64,000 nucleotides of DNA, taken from positions 310,001-374,000 of the forward strand of contig JAKFFE010000020.1 in the NCBI GenBank assembly GCA_036675345.1, read 5' to 3'. How positions within the stretch are numbered: the stretch's first letter is position 1; every line of letters begins with the position of its first letter. Under the pieces are notes generated by a model. The model made no database searches, was not told where the DNA came from, and saw nothing but the letters and a program-made list of their open reading frames with translations. Shown one piece after another: positions 51,449 to 60,493 of the stretch. This stretch comes from JALYOC01 sp036675345. Its GTDB lineage: Bacteria > Myxococcota > Myxococcia > Myxococcales > Myxococcaceae. The position numbers were made by a program, and so were the translations under genes.

Positions 51449-54037
51449 TCAGCGCGCCGAGGGCTGCGGCTGGGCGCGGCGTTGCCCCAGACAGCCGTAC
51501 TCCAGGTTCTTGAGGAAGTCGGTGTACGGGGTGTCTCCCACCACCCGCGAGGCCAGCTCCACCTGATCCCAGGCCAGGTTCTTCTCGCCCTGCCGGAACA
51601 GCGCGTGGGCCTGGATGTACATCCGGTGCGCGCGGGCCCAGTCCGCCGCCAGCGTGGAGCTGCCCACCAGCGACTCCACCGGGGAGGCCTGCTCCAGCAG
51701 CGACTGCGCGGAGAAGGGACGGTCGCGGGTAGAGAGGAAGTACTCGATCGCCGGGCGATCATCGGTGACCGCCGGGACCCCGGCCACGTAGCGCCGCAGC
51801 GTCGCGTCGTCCATCAGGTATGCGCCCAGCAAGGACTCCGGTCCGTCGTAGCCCACCTCGGCCAGGTTCTCCCTCACCTCCGGGACCCGCCAGCGCTGCT
51901 GCCACTGCTCCAGGTCGATCTCCAGCGGCTGCATCGACGCCAGCACCACCCCCTCCAGCCTGGCCGGGACCCACAGCTGCACATGCGGGAACACGTCGGT
52001 GATCGCCTTGAGCAGCATCCTCGCCAGCCGGTCGTCCTGCTGCTCCACCGGCACCCACTGCGCCAGCACCCCACCCTGGCTGAGCCGCTCCCGGGCCAGC
52101 TGGTAGAACTCGCGCGAGTAGAGGTTCACCGCGCCGGCGGCGCGCGGGGGCGGCGGCTCCAGCGAGATCACATCGAACTTCTGGTCGGTCTTCCCCAGGT
52201 AGTGGCGCCCGTCGTCCACCACCTTCACCGTGCGCGGATCCTCCAGCACCCGCAGATTGCTCTCCTCGAAGTAGCGAGCCATCGCGAACACGTCCGGGTT
52301 CAGATCCACCAGGGTCAAGCTCCGCAGCGCCGGATGGGTGGTGAACGAGCCAGCGGTGGTGCCGGTGCCAAAGCAGATCTCCAGCACGTCCCCCGGGTCC
52401 TTGCTCAGCAGCATCGGCAGGTGGGCCAGCGCGCGCATGTAGCGTTTCGCCGGGGGCACGGTGCTGGCGTAGGAGACCGAGCCGAACAGCAACTGCCGGT
52501 GCATGAACTCGCCGGGGCAGCGGAGATCGCACTCGTACAGCCCGGAGTCGCAGACCGACTCCCGGTCGTACTGCAGCACCGCCAGCGTCCCGTCCCTCCC
52601 CTCCCTCAGCTCCAGCAGCTTCGAGTCGCTGAACTGGGCCACCGCCTGCTGCAGATAGCGCGAGGGCAGCATCAGCAGCCCCACCCCCAGCAGCCCCGCG
52701 GTGGCGTACAACCGCAGCCGGGCCCGGGTGTCCGCCGAGCGATCCACCCGCTGCACCCACAGCCCCACCGCCATGCTCAGGGCACAGACCAGCGCGAAGC
52801 TGCGCTGGGTCCCCAGCAGCGGGATGGCCAGAAAGCCCATCGTCAGCGAGCCGGCGATCCCCCCCAGGGTGTTGACCGAGTACAGCAGCCCGATGTGTCC
52901 GCCCACCCGCTCCAGATGCCGGGTGGTCAGCTGCGCGATCAACGGGAAGGCGATGCCGATCAGCGTCGCCGGGATCAGGATGATCAACCCCGCCCGCAGC
53001 GCCACGCTCAGGTACAGCGCGTCCTGGGCGCCCAGGGCCCCCAGCATCGAGGGCACCAGCTGCTCCAGCACCCGCTGCTGTCCCAACAGCGCCATCGACA
53101 TCAGGCCGGCCAGGGCGATCAGCGACTGCAGCCCCACGAACAGCTCCAGCGGCCGGGGCACCGACGACAGCTTCCAGGTGTAGAGCAGCCCGCCCAGCAC
53201 CAGCCCCAGCAGGAAGGTCACCAGCAGCAGGGTGAAGGCATAGGCGCTGGACTCCAGCGAGGAGGAGAGCACCCGGAACCAGAGCACCTCGTAGGAGATG
53301 GAGGCGAAGCCGCAGGCGGCAAACGCCACCACCAGCACCTTGCGTCCCCGCTCGTCCAGCAACTCCGGGAGCTGGAAGGAGGACGGCGCGCCGCGCAGCT
53401 CGGTCGCGGGCCGGGAGCGCCCATCCAGCAGCAACGCGGCGGCGGCCACCACCCCGTTGATCGCCGAGGCCAGGAACGCGGTGCGCAGCAACCCCAGCTC
53501 ACCGATCAGGAAGAAGCCGGCCAGGCCGCAACCCACCGCCGCGCCCAGGGTGTTCAGCGAATACAGCACCCCGAAGGACCGACCCACCGAGGCCAGACTG
53601 CGGGTGGCGAAGCGGACCACCGCCGGAAGGGTCCCGCCCATCGCGAAGGTGGGCGGCAGCACCACCAGGGTGGCGATCAGAACCCGCAGGGGACCGGGGA
53701 GCCCCAGCTGGTCCATCCACTCCGGCAGCTTCGCCAGGAGGCCGGTGGTGGCCAGCGCCGAGAGCCCGATCACCAGCTCCAGCAGCGCGTAAACCCTCAG
53801 GGGCCGCGCCGCCCGGTCCACCGCCCGCCCCAGGATCAGGCTCCCCAGCACCAACCCGCCCAGGAACGCGGCCACCACCAGGCTGACCGCCACCGTGGTG
53901 TGGCCGACCACCAGGGAGAGGTACTTCACCCAGATGACCTCGAACACCAGGCCACACATCCCGGAGAGGGTCACCAGCGCACAGAGCGCGGCGAAGGTCG
54001 CGGCGGGCGCGCGCGGTTGCAGGTGGGGGTCGCTCAT
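51449..54037 (-). CDS. MFS-type transporter fused to a spermidine-synthase-like domain
   Basis: 862 residues. The N-terminal half has about 12-14 membrane segments (VSLVVAAFLGGLVLGSLILG; FAMGGTLPAVVRF). The C-terminal half has a SpeE-like methyltransferase fold: DVLEICFGTGTTAGSF (glycine-rich SAM loop), LTLVDLNPDVFAM (acidic binding residue) and VVDDGRHYLGKTDQKFDVIS. A TPR-like tail (NLAWDQVELASRVVGDTPY) closes it. The family is widespread in Deltaproteobacteria/Myxococcota; whether it makes polyamines or methylates something is unclear. It is followed by the 124-aa membrane protein. Confidence 0.88.
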   Translation of the reverse strand: MSDPHLQPRAPAATFAALCALVTLSGMCGLVFEVIWVKYLSLVVGHTTVAVSLVVAAFLGGLVLGSLILGRAVDRAARPLRVYALLELVIGLSALATTGLLAKLPEWMDQLGLPGPLRVLIATLVVLPPTFAMGGTLPAVVRFATRSLASVGRSFGVLYSLNTLGAAVGCGLAGFFLIGELGLLRTAFLASAINGVVAAAALLLDGRSRPATELRGAPSSFQLPELLDERGRKVLVVAFAACGFASISYEVLWFRVLSSSLESSAYAFTLLLVTFLLGLVLGGLLYTWKLSSVPRPLELFVGLQSLIALAGLMSMALLGQQRVLEQLVPSMLGALGAQDALYLSVALRAGLIILIPATLIGIAFPLIAQLTTRHLERVGGHIGLLYSVNTLGGIAGSLTMGFLAIPLLGTQRSFALVCALSMAVGLWVQRVDRSADTRARLRLYATAGLLGVGLLMLPSRYLQQAVAQFSDSKLLELREGRDGTLAVLQYDRESVCDSGLYECDLRCPGEFMHRQLLFGSVSYASTVPPAKRYMRALAHLPMLLSKDPGDVLEICFGTGTTAGSFTTHPALRSLTLVDLNPDVFAMARYFEESNLRVLEDPRTVKVVDDGRHYLGKTDQKFDVISLEPPPPRAAGAVNLYSREFYQLARERLSQGGVLAQWVPVEQQDDRLARMLLKAITDVFPHVQLWVPARLEGVVLASMQPLEIDLEQWQQRWRVPEVRENLAEVGYDGPESLLGAYLMDDATLRRYVAGVPAVTDDRPAIEYFLSTRDRPFSAQSLLEQASPVESLVGSSTLAADWARAHRMYIQAHALFRQGEKNLAWDQVELASRVVGDTPYTDFLKNLEYGCLGQRRAQPQPSAR

Positions 54038-54155
54038 CGGAGCGCGGACGGTAGCACCGAGTTCGCCCCAGCTTCCCGGTCCAGTTGGGCGCTGCTGTCA
54101 CGGATTGGGCCCCGCTCCGTACTCTTCCTGGAACCAACCCCAAGAGGAGCGAGCG

Positions 54156-54566
54156 ATGCGAAAGCTGCTGGGAGGCGTGCTGTGCGTGGGACTGCTGGCC
54201 GGAGGTGCGGCGTGGGCGGAGGAGACCGGGACCCGGGTGGAGGTCCGGCTGGCGGCGGGGACGATGCCTGACCCGGAGAAGGTGGTCGCCGCGCTGGTCA
54301 CCGTGGGAAGTGGCGAGCGCCAGGTGAAGGTGATCCGCAAGAAGACCGGGAGCGGGGAGACGCTGACCCTCGACCTGTGGGGCGGAACGGTGCCGGAGGC
54401 GGAGATCCCCTCCACCCTGCGGGAGTCGTTCCCCTCGCTGGCGCCGGCGGAGATCCAGGTCTCTTCCCTGCCCCTCTCCGAGAAGCCGAAGCTGGAGTCG
54501 GGCGAAGGGGAGCTCAGCGGCGACGGGAAGGTGATCCGCAAGCGGATCATCCGGCAGACGCCGTAG
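54156..54566 (+). CDS. Secreted protein of the sigma-factor locus
   Basis: 136 residues with an N-terminal signal peptide (MRKLLGGVLCVGLLAGGAAWA) and a small mixed alpha/beta domain (TRVEVRLAAGTMPDPEKVVA ... LTLDLWGGTVPEAEIPSTL). It resembles the domain after the membrane segment in the gene 55160-55828 (VTLVLPAGVRPPPGLG ... VVDVWGDRLAEDEEVL). AAGAGGAG precedes the ATG. The sigma gene follows 15 bases later, so the three genes are an operon. The product could act as an extracytoplasmic regulator. Confidence 0.85.
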   Translation: MRKLLGGVLCVGLLAGGAAWAEETGTRVEVRLAAGTMPDPEKVVAALVTVGSGERQVKVIRKKTGSGETLTLDLWGGTVPEAEIPSTLRESFPSLAPAEIQVSSLPLSEKPKLESGEGELSGDGKVIRKRIIRQTP

Positions 54567-54581
54567 GCTCCGGCCGCCTCC

Positions 54582-55163
54582 ATGCCCGATCCGCTCTGGC
54601 CACTTCGCGAGCTCTGGCTCGCGCGTCAGCTCGCCCGCGCCCAGCGGGGCGATCGCGATGCCTTTCGCCAGTTGTATCGGGCGCTGTACCCGGTGGTGTG
54701 GCGGTTCGTCCGCCGCCGCGCGCAGTCCGACGCGGCGGCGGAGGAGTTGCTGGGGCAGGTGTTCTTCCAGTTGCTGGAGGCGCTGCCCAGGATTGATCCT
54801 TCGCGCGGCGTGCGGGGCTACGTGCTGACCATCGCCCGGAATGCGCTGGTGGATGAGGCCCGGCGCACGCAGCGAGCGGCGCCCGGCGAGTTGGCGGAAC
54901 AACAGGCCTCGCTCCAGCCGGGGGCTTTGGAGTTGCTGACGACCGCCGAGGAGACAGCCCGGCTGGGGAAACAGCTGGCCACCCTGCCGGAGCAAACCCG
55001 GGAGTGGCTGCTGCTGCGCTTCGAGGACGGGCTGCGCTTCGCGGAGATCGCCCAGCTCACCGGAGCCAGCGAGGCCGCGGTGCGCCAGCGGGTGTCGCGC
55101 GCGGTCCGGGAGCTGCGCGGAAACTGGCCGGAAGAGCTGAGGAGAGAATTCGGTGCGCCATGA
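54582..55163 (+). CDS. RNA polymerase ECF-type sigma factor
   Basis: 193 residues. Region 2 (ARAQRGDRDAFRQLYRALYP and VWRFVRRRAQSDAAAEELLG) and region 4 (LPEQTREWLLLRFEDGLRFA and GASEAAVRQRVSRAVRELRG) have the typical ECF layout. The linker is short. It would direct RNA polymerase to its own regulon, and probably its own operon. It sits between a secreted protein and a membrane protein; the latter overlaps it by four bases (ATGA), as anti-sigma genes do. Confidence 0.9.
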   Translation: MPDPLWPLRELWLARQLARAQRGDRDAFRQLYRALYPVVWRFVRRRAQSDAAAEELLGQVFFQLLEALPRIDPSRGVRGYVLTIARNALVDEARRTQRAAPGELAEQQASLQPGALELLTTAEETARLGKQLATLPEQTREWLLLRFEDGLRFAEIAQLTGASEAAVRQRVSRAVRELRGNWPEELRREFGAP

Positions 55164-55828
55164 AACCTGATTCGCTGAAGCGGCCGGTGCCCCCACCGCG
55201 CTCCGAGCACCGCCAGGAGCTGGAGGACTCACTGCTGAGGCGCTTTGACGCCCTGGTCCCGCAGCCGGTGCGCCGACCCGCCCATCGGCTCCGCTATCTG
55301 GCTCCGGCGCTGGTGCTGGTCTCGGTGCTCACCGCCTCCCGGGTGCCGGCGGAGTACGGGGTGGAGGTCGGCAAGCGGGTGACCCTGGTGCTGCCGGCGG
55401 GTGTGCGTCCGCCGCCGGGACTGGGGGAGCGACTGGCGGAGGCGATGCGCTCCGAGGGCGGCCGGGTGCTGAACGTCTCGGTCCAGGCCCGGCGGAGCCC
55501 GGAGGGCCCCACCTCGCTGGTGGTGGACGTGTGGGGAGATCGCCTGGCGGAGGACGAGGAGGTCCTGGCCCGGGTTCGCGGGCTGGAGGGCGTGGAGGCG
55601 CTGTCCCCCCGGGTGGAGAGGCTGGAGGGAAGGGTCCGAGACAACCTCCTGGGCAAGATCGGCCACCGGCTGTTCCGGGTGGGCGCCTCGGCGGAGGACC
55701 GGGAGCAGGCCCGTCAGCGGCTGATCGCCCAGCTCCGGAATCAGGAGGGACCGGACGCGCAGATCGAGGTGGAGCTGGAGCCAGGGGAGCCGGGCCGCGT
55801 CCGGGTGAAGGTCAAGCGGCAGCAGTGA
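55160..55828 (+). CDS. Membrane protein, putative anti-sigma partner
   Basis: 222 residues. A cytoplasmic N-terminus (about 1-40) precedes one membrane segment (RYLAPALVLVSVLTAS, about 46-62). An extracytoplasmic domain follows, repeating the mixed fold of the secreted protein at 54156 (VTLVLPAGVRPPPGLG; VVDVWGDRLAEDEEV). The N-terminus does not show the canonical zinc HxxxCxxC of zinc-binding anti-sigmas. It is assigned as anti-sigma by topology and by the four-base overlap with the sigma gene (ATGA). It would hold the sigma factor at the membrane and sense an outside cue. Confidence 0.72.
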   Translation: MKPDSLKRPVPPPRSEHRQELEDSLLRRFDALVPQPVRRPAHRLRYLAPALVLVSVLTASRVPAEYGVEVGKRVTLVLPAGVRPPPGLGERLAEAMRSEGGRVLNVSVQARRSPEGPTSLVVDVWGDRLAEDEEVLARVRGLEGVEALSPRVERLEGRVRDNLLGKIGHRLFRVGASAEDREQARQRLIAQLRNQEGPDAQIEVELEPGEPGRVRVKVKRQQ

Positions 55829-55878
55829 GCTTGACCCTCCCGCGGACGCAGCAGCGATCCGCCTTCCACCGCGCGCTC

Positions 55879-56361
55879 CTACTGCAGCAGCGACCGCAGC
55901 ATCCACGCGGTCTTCTCGTGGATCTGCATCCGCTGGGTGAGCAGGTCCGCGGTGGGCTCGTCGCTGGCCTTCTCCACCATCGGGAACAGCGAGCGGGCGG
56001 TCCGGACCACCGACTCCTGGCCCTTCACCAGCAGCCGGATCATCTCCTCCGCGGCCGGGACCCCGGTGGTCTCCTTGATCGAGGAGAGCTGGGCGAACTC
56101 CTGGTAGGTGCCGGGCGCGGCCACGCCCAGGGCGCGGATCCGCTCGGCGATCAGATCCACCGCCAGGGCCAGCTCGTTGTACTGCGCCTCGAACATCAGG
56201 TGCAGGGTCTGGAACATCGGACCGGTCACGTTCCAGTGGAAGTTGTGGGTCTGCAGATACAGCGTGTACGTGTCCGCCAGCAGCCGGGAGAGTCCGGCGG
56301 CAATCTCCCGCCGCGCGCTCTCCGGGATTCCGATGTCGATGGGCATTGAGGGGGTGGCCAT
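55879..56361 (-). CDS. dps: Dps family ferritin-like protein
   Basis: 160 residues. The ferroxidase-centre motif of Dps is LYLQTHNFHWNVTGPMFQTL, followed by FEAQYNELALAVDLIAERIR (second ligand set at the dimer interface). A four-helix bundle is evident. Dps 12-mers oxidise and store iron and protect DNA from peroxide. It lies 26 bases after the HAD phosphatase on the same strand. Confidence 0.94.
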   Translation of the reverse strand: MATPSMPIDIGIPESARREIAAGLSRLLADTYTLYLQTHNFHWNVTGPMFQTLHLMFEAQYNELALAVDLIAERIRALGVAAPGTYQEFAQLSSIKETTGVPAAEEMIRLLVKGQESVVRTARSLFPMVEKASDEPTADLLTQRMQIHEKTAWMLRSLLQ

Positions 56362-56387
56362 GGTTCGGGTCCTCCTTCCAGAGGGGA

Positions 56388-57053
56388 TTAGAGAAGTTGA
56401 TCCAGATCTCGCAGCAGCTCGCGAGGCCAACGGTAGATGCGCTGCGCCCCCGCGCGTTCCAGGGTTTCTCGGGCGTTCCCTCCACAAAGCAGGCCAATGA
56501 AGGCGACCCCGGCGCGGCGGCTGGCCTCTCCATCGTGCGGGGTGTCGCCCACCATCACGCAGTCTTGTGGCGCCATTCCCAGTTGCTCCACCGCGGCCTG
56601 GATCAGGTCCGGCGCTGGCTTGCTCTCCATCGACTTCTTCTTGGTAATCACCCGGTCCACCTGTGGACGCAGGTTCAACCCCGACTCCTTGTACATCGCG
56701 TCGAAGTGCTCCTCGCTGCTGGAGGTGGCGATGCAGGTGCGGATGCCACGCTGACGCAACGTCTGCAGCAGCTCCTGCACCCCCTCGAAGAGGACGAAGC
56801 GGGTGCGGGCGGCGATCGCCAGGAACTCCTCGGTCTCCGCCTGGCGGATCTGCTCTCCCTGCTCGCGCTCCAGCGCCTCGCCCAGCAGCGCCGGGACCAG
56901 CTTGTCCCCGCCCTTGCCGATCTCCGGGGCGATCCGCTCCAGCGGGATCTCATGTCCCAGCCGCAGCAGCGCCCGGTGCCACGCGTTGACGTGCGCGGTG
57001 TTGGTGTCCAGCAGGGTGCCGTCGTTGTCGAAGAGAAAGGCCTTCCATCCCAT
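56388..57053 (-). CDS. HAD-superfamily phosphatase
   Basis: 221 residues. Motif I is FLFDNDGTLLDT (nucleophile Asp in DNDGT), motif II is CIATSSSEEHFD (Ser/Thr), motif III is the Lys in ESKPAPDLIQ, and motif IV is DCVMVGDTPHDGEASRRAG. The cap is a helical insert between I and II. The family hydrolyses small phosphates such as phosphoglycolate; the exact substrate is not shown. Placed between the decarboxylase and dps, all on one strand. Confidence 0.92.
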   Translation of the reverse strand: MGWKAFLFDNDGTLLDTNTAHVNAWHRALLRLGHEIPLERIAPEIGKGGDKLVPALLGEALEREQGEQIRQAETEEFLAIAARTRFVLFEGVQELLQTLRQRGIRTCIATSSSEEHFDAMYKESGLNLRPQVDRVITKKKSMESKPAPDLIQAAVEQLGMAPQDCVMVGDTPHDGEASRRAGVAFIGLLCGGNARETLERAGAQRIYRWPRELLRDLDQLL

Positions 57054-57129
57054 GGCCTCAGGGTGGGCATCCCCGGCCCGGGGACCCAGGCACCTGCTCA
57101 ACCAGCAGGCGAGGCGACAGGCGGTGCGT

Positions 57130-58545
57130 TCAGCGCGCCGCGGTCTGCCGCAGCAAGGCCCACAGCGCGTCCACGTCCGCAGGCTGGGTGGCGGTGGCGC
57201 CAAACGAGACCCGGATCAACTGCACCCCCTTCACCACCGAGGGGGTGACGTAGGCCTGGCCGGTGGCGTTGACCGCGTGGGCCAGCGCCAGGTTGTGCGC
57301 GTCCAGCGCGGCGCCCTCCAGCCCGGCCGGACGGTGGCGGATGCACACCGTCTGGAACGGCACCGGGGCCAGTCGCTCCCACTCCGGGGCGGCCTGATCG
57401 ATGGTCCGGGCGAAGCCCCGGGCATACTCCAGATCCCGCTCGATCCGGGCCACGATCCCCTCCACCCCCTCGTTGCGGATCACCATCCACAGCTTCAGCG
57501 CCCGGAAGCGGCGCCCCAGCTGCACTCCCCAGTCCCGGTAGTTCTTCACCTCCGCGTCGTGGGCGGTGCGCAGGTAGGTGGGGTTGGTGGACATCACCCG
57601 GATCAGGTGCTGGGGATCGCGCACGTAGTACGCCGAGCAGTCGAAGCCGGCGCCCATCCACTTGTGCGGGTTGAGCACCAGCGAGTCCGCCCCCTCCACA
57701 CCCGCCCACTGGCTGCGGCAGGAGGGGACCACCATCGCGGTCCCGGCCAGCGCGGCGTCCACGTGGACCCAGGCGCCCACCTCCGCGGCCAGCTTCACCA
57801 CCTCCGCCAGCGGATCCACCGCGGTGGTGGCGGTGGTCCCGATCGAGGCCACCATCGCGCAGGGGCGCCGCCCGTTGGCCAGATCCTCGGTCACCGCTGC
57901 CCGCAGCAGGTCCATCCGCAGCGCGTGCTGATCGTCGGTGGGGATGGCCCGCACGTGCTGACGGCCAAAGCCCGCCAGCAGCGCCGCCTTCTCCACCGAG
58001 CTGTGGGCCTGATCCGAGGCGTAGACCACCAGCGGCACGTCCTCCGCCTGCAGCCCGCCCCGGGTCTGGGAGTAGCGGGTGCTGCGCTCGCGAGCGCACA
58101 GCAGCGCCACCAGCGCGCAGGTGGAGGCGGTGTCCTGCAGCGATCCGGTGAAGGTCTCCGGCAGGCCCACCATCTGCCGCAGCCACTCCAGGGTGACCTC
58201 CTCCACCTCGGTGGCCGCGGGGCTGGTCTGCCAGCTCATCGCGTTGGGGCCCAGACCCGACGCGATCAGGTCCGCCAGCACCGAGGCCAGGTCGGTGTTG
58301 GAGGGGAAGTAGGCGAAGAACCGGGGGTGGTTCCAGTGGGTGATCCCCGGGAGGATCAGCTGATCCAGCTCGGCGGGGAGACCTTCCAGGGACTCGCCGC
58401 GCGCGGGCGGCGCCGGGGGAAGCTGGGCGCGGATCTCGCCCGGCTGGACCTGGCTCATCACCGGCAACTTCCCCATCCCCTCGCGGTACGCGGCCACCCA
58501 CTCGATCAGCTGGTGACCCAGGCGGCGGAACTCATCGGGCGTCAT
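57130..58545 (-). CDS. PLP-dependent (aromatic) amino-acid decarboxylase, group II
   Basis: 471 residues, close to AADC. The PLP lysine is in SLVLNPHKWMGAGFD (Lys295), with HVDAALAGTA for the cofactor-binding Asp. The usual Tyr of HVDAAYAGS is Leu here. The N-terminal WNHPRFFAYFPSNTDLASVL and QDTASTCALVALLCARE are typical of the family. It probably decarboxylates an aromatic amino acid (tryptophan, tyrosine or similar). It lies 66 bases after the carrier-protein gene, so it may be part of the same biosynthetic cluster or only a neighbour. Confidence 0.92.
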   Translation of the reverse strand: MTPDEFRRLGHQLIEWVAAYREGMGKLPVMSQVQPGEIRAQLPPAPPARGESLEGLPAELDQLILPGITHWNHPRFFAYFPSNTDLASVLADLIASGLGPNAMSWQTSPAATEVEEVTLEWLRQMVGLPETFTGSLQDTASTCALVALLCARERSTRYSQTRGGLQAEDVPLVVYASDQAHSSVEKAALLAGFGRQHVRAIPTDDQHALRMDLLRAAVTEDLANGRRPCAMVASIGTTATTAVDPLAEVVKLAAEVGAWVHVDAALAGTAMVVPSCRSQWAGVEGADSLVLNPHKWMGAGFDCSAYYVRDPQHLIRVMSTNPTYLRTAHDAEVKNYRDWGVQLGRRFRALKLWMVIRNEGVEGIVARIERDLEYARGFARTIDQAAPEWERLAPVPFQTVCIRHRPAGLEGAALDAHNLALAHAVNATGQAYVTPSVVKGVQLIRVSFGATATQPADVDALWALLRQTAAR

Positions 58546-58611
58546 GGGGCGCGTTCTAACACCTAGAACGCCAGGCTGACTCCGGTGACCCGCCGCCCTG
58601 GCCGATCCGCC

Positions 58612-58899
58612 TCACCCGCTCTGGGCCGGCGCCCCGATCCCCGACATCCGCCACACCGCGGCGGCCAGCGAGGAGATGGTCCGGAAGTCTCCCGGCTCTC
58701 CGCTCTGGGTGAGGTTGGCCCCGTACTGCTGTTCGATGTGGGCCACGATCTGCAGCAGCCCCAGCGAGTCCAACAGGCCGGACTCCACCAGCGGGGCCTC
58801 CAGGGCCACCCCGTCCTTCCGACGGAGCACCTCCTCGGTGACGTACCGCTGCAGCTCCTGCGCGACCTGGACCGGACTGACGACGTTCTTTGCGTTCAT
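58612..58899 (-). CDS. Stand-alone acyl/peptidyl carrier protein
   Basis: 95 residues. The phosphopantetheine attachment Ser45 is in VESGLLDSLGLLQIVAHIE. It has a short N-terminal helix and a typical four-helix carrier fold. Starts with ATGA overlapping the adenylation gene, which suggests stoichiometric synthesis. It would hold the amino acid loaded by the adjacent ligase for oxidation by the ACAD-like enzyme. Confidence 0.92.
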   Translation of the reverse strand: MNAKNVVSPVQVAQELQRYVTEEVLRRKDGVALEAPLVESGLLDSLGLLQIVAHIEQQYGANLTQSGEPGDFRTISSLAAAVWRMSGIGAPAQSG

Positions 58900-60485
58900 T
58901 CTTCCCTCCCCTGCCATTCGACGCGGAGCGTTCCGCGATCGACCTTTCCGGTGGACGTCCGCGGCAGCTCACCGCGCAGCTCGAACACCTCCGGAACCAT
59001 GTAGCCGGGCAGCAGCGCCGCGCAGTGGCTCCGCAGGGTGTTCACGTCCAGCTGCTCTCCTTTGCGAAGCACCACCGACGCCACCAGGCGGTTGCCCAGC
59101 TTGGGGTCCGGCAACGGCACCGCCACTCCCTCCAGCACCGAGGGATGCGCGGCCAGGCTGGCCTCGATCTCCCCCAGCTCCACCCGGTAGCCACGGGTCT
59201 TCACCATGTGGTCCCGCCGCCCCAGGAACTCGTAGTTCCCGTCTGGCAACAGCCGCACCTGATCCCCGGTGCAGCAGGCCACCCCTTCTTGTCCGCGGGG
59301 ATCCGGAAACAGGGTACGGGCGGTGCGCTCGGCGTCGTTCCAGTAGCCCTGCATCAGGTTCCCGCCGCGCGCCCACAGCGTTCCCTGCTCGCCGACCCCG
59401 CGCAGCTCCCGTCCCTCGTCGTCGAGGACGAAGGTCTCCATGTGCTCGCAGCCCTTGCCGATCGGGATCGGCGCGGTCTGCTCCTCGGGGATCCGCTCCG
59501 GCACCTGGTAGTAGGTGCAGACGTTGGTCTCGGTGGGGCCAAACAGGTTGTAGAGCCGCGTCTCCGGCAGCGCCTTTCGCAACCGCCGTAGCTGCGCGGT
59601 GGCGAAGACCTCCCCGGCGAAGAACAGGATCTTCAGCCCGCGCGGGGGCTCCTTCTCCAGCCCCGCCTCCAGCATCGCCACCAGCACCGAGGGCACCGAG
59701 TACCAGACGGTGATCCCCCACGGTTCGATCATCCGGGCCAGATACGCGGGCAGCATCCCCTCGGTGGCGGAGAGCAGCCGGACGCTGGCCCCGGAGGCCA
59801 GGGCGGCGAAGAGATCGGAGATCGAGAGATCGAAGTGGAAGGGGGCGTGGGAGGAGAAGACATCCTCCGGCCCGGTGCCAAAGGTGTCGCGAACCCAATC
59901 CACGAAGGCCACCCCGGAGGCGTGGGTGTGCACCACCCCCTTGGGCACCCCGGTGGAGCCGGAGGTGTAGAGGATGTAGGCCAGCTCTCCGGCCTCCGGC
60001 ACGGGCAGCTCCCGCGCGGGGCGGGCCAGGGCCTCGGCCAGGGTTTGCACCCGCAGGCCCTCCGGCAGGTTGGCGGGCAGCTCCGCCCGGTTCCCGCTCA
60101 GCAGCACCAGCCGCGGCGCCTGCCCGTCCAGGAACTCCGGCAGCAACCCGGCCTTGGCCGAGTCCACCACCATCCCCGCCAGCTGGCAGTCCAGGGCGAT
60201 GGTCCGGGTCCGCGGCCAGGGAGACCGGGGATCGAGCGGGACGTAGGCGGCGCCGGAGTACAGCACCCCCAGCAGGGCCTGGACCGCGGCCGGGGTCTTG
60301 TCCATCCACAGGCCGACCCGGTTGCCCCGGCCAATCCCCGCCTCGGCCAGCGCGGTGGCGATCCGTTTGGCTCCCTCGAACAGCTCCCGGTAGGAGAGCT
60401 GGGCATCGGTGCCGAGGATCGCCGGCTTGTTCGGATCGACCCGGGAGAGACCTTCTTCCAGCGCATCAATCAGCGTTCGTTGCAT
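58896..60485 (-). CDS. Stand-alone adenylation enzyme (amino-acyl-carrier ligase, PltF/RedM-like)
   Basis: 529 residues. ANL-family motifs are present: A3 LAYILYTSGSTGVPKGVV, A4 HAPFHFDLSISDLF, A5 NLFGPTETNVCTYY, A7 CTGDQV, A8 GYRVELGEIEASLA and the catalytic Lys near PRTSTGKVDRG (A10). The FHFDLS A4 with Asp and Leu resembles ligases of proline-type amino acids (PltF/RedM), but I did not derive a full specificity code. It would activate an amino acid as the AMP ester and load the carrier protein next to it. Eight bases separate it from the ACAD gene; the ATGA overlap joins it to the carrier gene. Confidence 0.88.
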   Translation of the reverse strand: MQRTLIDALEEGLSRVDPNKPAILGTDAQLSYRELFEGAKRIATALAEAGIGRGNRVGLWMDKTPAAVQALLGVLYSGAAYVPLDPRSPWPRTRTIALDCQLAGMVVDSAKAGLLPEFLDGQAPRLVLLSGNRAELPANLPEGLRVQTLAEALARPARELPVPEAGELAYILYTSGSTGVPKGVVHTHASGVAFVDWVRDTFGTGPEDVFSSHAPFHFDLSISDLFAALASGASVRLLSATEGMLPAYLARMIEPWGITVWYSVPSVLVAMLEAGLEKEPPRGLKILFFAGEVFATAQLRRLRKALPETRLYNLFGPTETNVCTYYQVPERIPEEQTAPIPIGKGCEHMETFVLDDEGRELRGVGEQGTLWARGGNLMQGYWNDAERTARTLFPDPRGQEGVACCTGDQVRLLPDGNYEFLGRRDHMVKTRGYRVELGEIEASLAAHPSVLEGVAVPLPDPKLGNRLVASVVLRKGEQLDVNTLRSHCAALLPGYMVPEVFELRGELPRTSTGKVDRGTLRVEWQGREE

Positions 60486-60493
60486 GGTCCACC

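Noticed and set aside
50171..54271. Open frame of 1366 codons on the + strand
   Set aside because: It is antisense to the MFS/spermidine-synthase gene, is rich in Arg/Gln/His/Pro low complexity, and has no domain; it comes from GC-rich codon bias.
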